DNA of 8,135 nt from Thioalkalivibrio nitratireducens. Its GTDB lineage: Bacteria; Pseudomonadota; Gammaproteobacteria; Ectothiorhodospirales; Ectothiorhodospiraceae. How positions within the stretch are numbered: position 1 is the stretch's first letter; every line of letters starts with the position of its first letter. The DNA lies in assembly GCA_011390385.1 (NCBI GenBank), contig JAABSN010000154.1, positions 1 through 8,135 of the forward strand, written 5' to 3'. Positions 4,418-8,135 of this stretch are shown here, piece by piece. The notes under the pieces were generated by a model. It saw only the letters and a program-made list of their open reading frames with translations, did not search any database and was not told the origin of the DNA. The position numbers were made by a program, and so were the translations under genes.

Positions 4418-7216
4418 TCAGGCGCAGGCCCTGACGCGCGCCGTTTCGCAATCGAGCTCGATCTCCGCCTCAACGACGCCGTCCTTCGGCACGCCAAGAT
4501 GGAAACCCACCTTGCGACAGACGCGTTGCATGCCCTGGTTCTCGCTCAGGATGTCGGCGGTGATCCGCGTCACACCTTCCTCGCGGGCGCTGTTCACCAG
4601 CAGGCGGAGCAACTGCGTGCCCATGCCCAGGCGCTGATCGGCATCGTTGATGAGCATCGAGAACTCGGCGTGGCGGCTGTTATGCAGCCGGCTCCAGCGC
4701 CCGACACCGAGGATGCGGTGTTCGTCGCGCTCCCGGTCGTGATAGTCGACCACCAGAGCCATCTCCCGATCGTAATCGGTGAAGCAGATGCGGGTGAGCC
4801 GTTCATGGGCCACGCGCTGGGTCAGTTGCATGATGTGGAAGTAGCGCAGGTAGACGCTGCCCTCGGACAGGTGCTGGTGGAACTGCGCCATCAATGGTTC
4901 GTCTTCCGGGCGAATCGGACGGATCGTCACCGCCCGCTCGTCCTTTAGAACCCAATCGCTGACGTACCGGATCGGATAGGGCCGGATGGCCGGGCGCGGC
5001 AAGGTCTGGACATCCACGTCCGGCGCATGCAGCAGCACCCGGGCATCGAGGGCGCGCAAGGCCCCGTGTCCGGAGCCGTCCATTGGGGAAGCCAGCAACG
5101 GGTTGATGTCGATTTCCTTGATCTCCGGATGCTCGACGACCAGCTGGCTAAAGCGCACCAGCAGCTTCTCGATCTGCGGCAGGTCCACCGCCTCGCGGCC
5201 GCGCACGCCCTTGAGTGCCGCATGGATCCGGGTCTGCTCCATCAGGCGTCGGGCGAGGGTGGTGGTCAGTGGCGGCAGGGCGACGGCGCTGTCGCGCATC
5301 ACCTCCACCATCTGACCACCGGCGCCGAACAACAGCACAGGGCCGAACTGGGCGTCTACGCTGCTGCCGAGAATGAGTTCGTAGCTGTCGTCCCGGGAGA
5401 TCATCGGCTGGACGGTGACGCCATCGAAATGCTCCGCACCGGCCTTGGCGGCCACGGTGTCGCGAATGCCCTCGAAGGCAGCGGTCACCGCCGTGTCATC
5501 GGTCAGATGCAGGCGCACTCCACCGACGTCGCTTTTGTGGGTGAGGGTCTTCGAGTCCAGTTTGACCACCACCGGATAGCCGATCGCCCGGGCATGAATC
5601 ACGGCTTCGGCGGCGGTGTGCGCCTTGTGGGTGGCCACCACCGGAATGCCGTAGGCCGAAAGCAGGGTCTTCGATTCCAGTTCGGTCAGTACCGTGCGCT
5701 GATCGCGGGCAGCCTGCTTCAGCAGGCGCTTCACCTGGGTCATGGCGAGGCCGGACTCGTCCCAGGTCATCGCCGGGGCCGGAGTCTCGTACAGGGCCTT
5801 CAGGCTGCAGTGGTAGCGCCACATCAGGTTGAACAGGTGGGTGGCGGCATCCGGGTGCGAATAGGTCGGAATATTGGCCTGGTTCAGGATCGCCTGGCCG
5901 GACACGACCTCGGCGCCGCCCATCCAACTGGCCAGCACAGGCTTCTTCAGATCCTTGGCGCATTCCTTGATACGCTCGGCGGTCCGGGTCGGGTCGGTCA
6001 TCGCCTGGGGCGTCAGCACCACCAGGATGCCATCGGCATTCGGATCGCGGGCGGCGATTTCGAAGGCCTTGGCATAGCGCTCCGGATCGGCATCGCCAAG
6101 GATGTCGACGGGGTTGCCGTGGCTCCAGTGCCGGGGCAATACGGCATCCAGTTCGGTCACGGTGTCTTCGTGCAGCGGGGTCAGTTCGCCGCCGCCGGTG
6201 ATCAGGGTATCGGTGCTGAGCACGCCTGGGCCGCCGGCATTGGTCAGGATCGTCAGACGGCACCCCTGTGGCAGATAGGCCTGCTTCGCGAGCACCTGCG
6301 CGACATCGAACATCTCGGCCAGGGAGTCCACGCGCAGGACCCCGGAGCGGCGGAAGGCGGCGTCGAGCACGGCATCGCTGCCGGCCAGGGAGCCGGTATG
6401 GGAGGCGGCGGCCTTCGCGGCGGCCTCGGTCCGGCCGGCCTTGATGACGATGATCGGCTTGGTCAGCGCAACCTCGCGGGCGGCGGAGAGAAACGAGCGG
6501 GCATCACCGATGCTTTCCATGTAGATCACGATGCTGCGGGTATGCGGGTCGTCGCCCAGGTAATGGATGAGATCGCCCCAATCCACGTCCAGCATCGAAC
6601 CAATGGACGCGAAGGTGCTGAAGCCCACGTTGTGTTGCCGGCTCCAGTCGAGCACCGCGGTGCCTACGGCCCCGCTCTGGCTGATGAAGGCGACGTGGCC
6701 GGGCTGCGCCATCACCCCAGAGAAGGTCGCGTTCAGGCCGGTACGTGGGCTCATTACACCGAGGCAGTTGGGTCCGATCACCCGCAGCCTACTGTGCTGC
6801 AAAGCCTCTTGGATCTCCCCCTCCAGCGCCGCGCCTTCGGCTCCGATCTCCCGGAAGCCGGCGGAAATCACGATCGCACCGTGTACGCCGGCGGCGACGC
6901 ATTCCCGGATTATCGCGGGCACGGTGGGTGACGGTGTGGCGATGATCGCCAGATCCACCGTTTCCGGCACATCCGCGACCGATGCATAGGCGCGCACCCC
7001 CAGCACGCTCTGGCGCTGTCCATTCACCGGATACAGGGTGCCGCCGAAGGGGTGGCTGAGCAGGTTCCACAGCAGGGTGCGGCCGACACTGCCAACCCGG
7101 TCGGTGGCGCCGATCAGGGCGATCGACTTCGGGGAGAAGATGGAACGCAGATGCTGGTGATCGGAACGGAGGATGTCGTAGGACCGATCGGGATTCCGGG
7201 CAAGACTCAAGCTCAT
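4418..7216 (-). CDS. pat: Pat-type protein lysine acetyltransferase (acyl-CoA synthetase-like body with GNAT domain)
   Basis: The 932-residue protein has the layout of Salmonella Pat/E. coli PatZ, which acetylates lysines such as the catalytic one of acetyl-CoA synthetase. In order it shows a Rossmann CoA-binding domain ([15 protein letters not shown] near 31-45), succinyl-CoA-ligase-like domains ([16 protein letters not shown] near 176-191; [10 protein letters not shown] near 272-281), an ATP-grasp domain (about 512-725, with YGIPVV and [11 protein letters not shown]) and a C-terminal GNAT domain (about 759-932). The GNAT part has the acetyl-CoA motif QRLGMG (861-866) and a likely catalytic Glu in AEFSMLI (about 851). 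The frame extends to a TTG at 7261, but the ATG at 7216 is preferred, with CAGGT eight bases upstream. In known Pat proteins the synthetase-like part is regulatory, not catalytic. No acetyl-CoA synthetase or sirtuin gene lies in the window. Confidence 0.93.
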   Translation of the reverse strand: MSLSLARNPDRSYDILRSDHQHLRSIFSPKSIALIGATDRVGSVGRTLLWNLLSHPFGGTLYPVNGQRQSVLGVRAYASVADVPETVDLAIIATPSPTVPAIIRECVAAGVHGAIVISAGFREIGAEGAALEGEIQEALQHSRLRVIGPNCLGVMSPRTGLNATFSGVMAQPGHVAFISQSGAVGTAVLDWSRQHNVGFSTFASIGSMLDVDWGDLIHYLGDDPHTRSIVIYMESIGDARSFLSAAREVALTKPIIVIKAGRTEAAAKAAASHTGSLAGSDAVLDAAFRRSGVLRVDSLAEMFDVAQVLAKQAYLPQGCRLTILTNAGGPGVLSTDTLITGGGELTPLHEDTVTELDAVLPRHWSHGNPVDILGDADPERYAKAFEIAARDPNADGILVVLTPQAMTDPTRTAERIKECAKDLKKPVLASWMGGAEVVSGQAILNQANIPTYSHPDAATHLFNLMWRYHCSLKALYETPAPAMTWDESGLAMTQVKRLLKQAARDQRTVLTELESKTLLSAYGIPVVATHKAHTAAEAVIHARAIGYPVVVKLDSKTLTHKSDVGGVRLHLTDDTAVTAAFEGIRDTVAAKAGAEHFDGVTVQPMISRDDSYELILGSSVDAQFGPVLLFGAGGQMVEVMRDSAVALPPLTTTLARRLMEQTRIHAALKGVRGREAVDLPQIEKLLVRFSQLVVEHPEIKEIDINPLLASPMDGSGHGALRALDARVLLHAPDVDVQTLPRPAIRPYPIRYVSDWVLKDERAVTIRPIRPEDEPLMAQFHQHLSEGSVYLRYFHIMQLTQRVAHERLTRICFTDYDREMALVVDYHDRERDEHRILGVGRWSRLHNSRHAEFSMLINDADQRLGMGTQLLRLLVNSAREEGVTRITADILSENQGMQRVCRKVGFHLGVPKDGVVEAEIELDCETARVRACA

Positions 7217-7396
7217 GGCAGGTACCTGTGGGGGCTTCGCCCGGGTCGGTGCGAAGCGCAACTACAATCCAGGGCGGCAATGCGCCTTCCGGGCGCCCCG
7301 ACGAGAAATCTTGCTGCATTGCACAACGCGAGGTTACGCATAATCCAAAGCCGATTCAAGAATCCATTACGTATTTTCTTCATCGCTATGCCGCGG

Positions 7397-7421
7397 CCGT
7401 GACGGGCCTCGGGAGTCACGG
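7397..7421. promoter_or_regulatory. Inverted repeat CCGTGAC...GTCACGG upstream of pat
   Basis: The seven-base arms are perfect, separated by 11 bases, and lie about 180 bases before the pat start. This could be an operator or an RNA hairpin. The spacing does not fit a CRP site (TGTGA-N6-TCACA). Confidence 0.3.
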
Positions 7422-7429
7422 GTTGCACC

Positions 7430-7450
7430 TGCGCCGATACGAACGGCGCA
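7430..7450. promoter_or_regulatory. Second hairpin TGCGCCG...CGGCGCA upstream of pat
   Basis: The seven-base arms are perfect around the loop ATACGAA, eight bases from the previous hairpin. No T-run follows on either strand, so it is not an obvious terminator. Confidence 0.3.
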
Positions 7451-7732
7451 ATAGCCATGCCGGCAATCCGCGCAGCAGAAAGCATTGATTGTCAAACATC
7501 ATCTTTTCTCTTGGTCGCAGATATTTGCGCTAGATCGAGACCGCCTTTTCGACCCCTCTACAGTAGCGTTTGGCGCACTGGCCGTATCCGGCCTCGCCTC
7601 CTCCAATCGCGCCAATGGTCCAGCCCTCATGAGGACTGGCTGGGCGGATTTGCGCGGTTCCTAATCTACAGCCAGTCACGGGCCCGGTCCGTACGCTAGC
7701 CCACGGAGCTGTCCCCGTCGGCTCAAGCGTCG

Positions 7733-8035
7733 TTGCGCAAGCGCTTCGATCATCTGAACCGAATCTCCCAACCGCTGAGTCGCATCACTCTGGACGTCGG
7801 GGTCTGCCAGGGCATGCCCTGTGTCCGGCACATGCACTGGCCCGTCGACGTGGTGCTGGACCAAGTGGGGTCGGGCACCATGGATGAGATCATCACGGAG
7901 CATCCGGAGCTGGAGCGCGAGGACATCTTGACCAAAGCGGCCACCCTGTCTTGCCCCCTGTCGAGCCAAGAACAGACCGTTGACGAGCGGGGCACTCGAG
8001 CACGGCCCGGCGGAACGGCCAACTATGTGGGCTAG
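7733..8035 (+). CDS. DUF433 antitoxin-like protein, probably decaying
   Basis: Residues 16-67 match the DUF433 pattern: SRITLDVGVCQG, PCVRH, WPVDVVLDQVGSG, MDEIITEHPELEREDI. DUF433 proteins are small winged-helix-like proteins, often antitoxins paired with a PIN-like (DUF5615) toxin gene immediately downstream. Several features suggest decay: there is no ATG in the frame between the upstream stop (7697) and the domain, the best start is a TTG at 7733 without a ribosome site, the usual GKP of the family is GMP here, and the last 30 or so residues do not resemble the family's helical C-terminus. The 100 bases after the stop show no toxin start. The domain call is firm; whether the gene is functional is not. 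Confidence 0.6.
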   Translation: MRKRFDHLNRISQPLSRITLDVGVCQGMPCVRHMHWPVDVVLDQVGSGTMDEIITEHPELEREDILTKAATLSCPLSSQEQTVDERGTRARPGGTANYVG

Positions 8036-8135
8036 CGCACGGACGGTGACCGTGACTGGGTGAAAATATAGTTTCGCGAATCGGGCGCGCCGCTCGCCAT
8101 CCAGCCCCCCCTGCCAGGCAGCACGCGCTTTGGCG
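8036..8135 (+). other. Window end without a recognisable gene
   Basis: No ATG-started frame or DUF5615-like toxin N-terminus is visible in these last 100 bases. A small ACGGT-G-ACCGT palindrome lies at 8043-8053. Confidence 0.4.

Larger units (their letters stand above)
7217..7732. other. Non-coding region upstream of pat
   Basis: No gene is supported here. A possible pat promoter on the minus strand is TTGAAT (7354-7359) and TAACCT (7331-7336) with 17 bases between; the match is modest. Two perfect hairpins lie at 7397-7421 and 7430-7450. The palindrome CCTCATGAGG lies at 7625-7634 inside a CCAGCC/GGCTGG pair (7620-7643). The minus-strand frame from ATG 7485 has no ribosome site and no recognisable motif. 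Confidence 0.5.

Noticed and set aside
5027..6931. A 634-codon plus-strand open frame
   Set aside because: It lies antisense to the strongly supported pat gene. Its translation is rich in Gly, His, Gln and Val without any motif, as expected for the complement of GC-rich coding DNA.
7397..7421. CRP-type operator before pat
   Set aside because: The GTGAC and GTCAC halves are separated by 11 bases instead of 6, which does not fit a CRP site.
7213..7485. A 90-codon minus-strand frame upstream of pat
   Set aside because: There is no ribosome site before its ATG, no family resemblance, and it runs through two hairpins and the likely pat promoter region.
1..8135. CRISPR array
   Set aside because: No regularly spaced direct repeats are visible anywhere in the window.

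Overview
The window looks like chromosomal DNA of a GC-rich proteobacterium, most likely a gammaproteobacterium. The signs are tRNA genes that encode their own CCA ends, a long Pat-type acetyltransferase, Shine-Dalgarno-led genes and a palindromic intergenic repeat of the common GTCAT...ATGAC kind. The species cannot be named from the sequence.

Positions 1-459 hold the possible 3' end of an unrecognised gene (1-228) and an imperfect palindromic repeat (206-332). Positions 460-3526 carry four pterin/folate genes on strictly alternating strands: folB (+), a stand-alone RibD-C/DHFR-fold reductase (-), a pterin-4a-carbinolamine dehydratase (+) and a fused HPPK-DHPS gene (-). Positions 3527-3988 hold a leader hairpin, a good tRNA promoter and tandem tRNA-Leu(CAA) and tRNA-Thr(TGT) genes. 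Positions 3989-4417 are apparently non-coding. Positions 4418-7216 are a minus-strand Pat-like protein lysine acetyltransferase, an acyl-CoA synthetase-like body with a GNAT tail. Positions 7217-7732 are non-coding with two perfect hairpins, and 7733-8035 is a DUF433 antitoxin-like reading frame that lacks an ATG and may be decaying.

The first four genes together look like a pterin pathway. FolB would make 6-hydroxymethyl-dihydropterin, the HPPK-DHPS fusion would activate it and join it to p-aminobenzoate, and the reductase and dehydratase act on reduced pterins or similar substrates. The main surprise is that the HPPK half of the fusion has lost both Mg-binding aspartates and nearly all ATP-site arginines, while the DHPS half keeps its catalytic set. 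The HPPK domain therefore appears unable to do its textbook reaction. Either a second FolK exists elsewhere in the genome, or this cluster makes or handles a different pterin.
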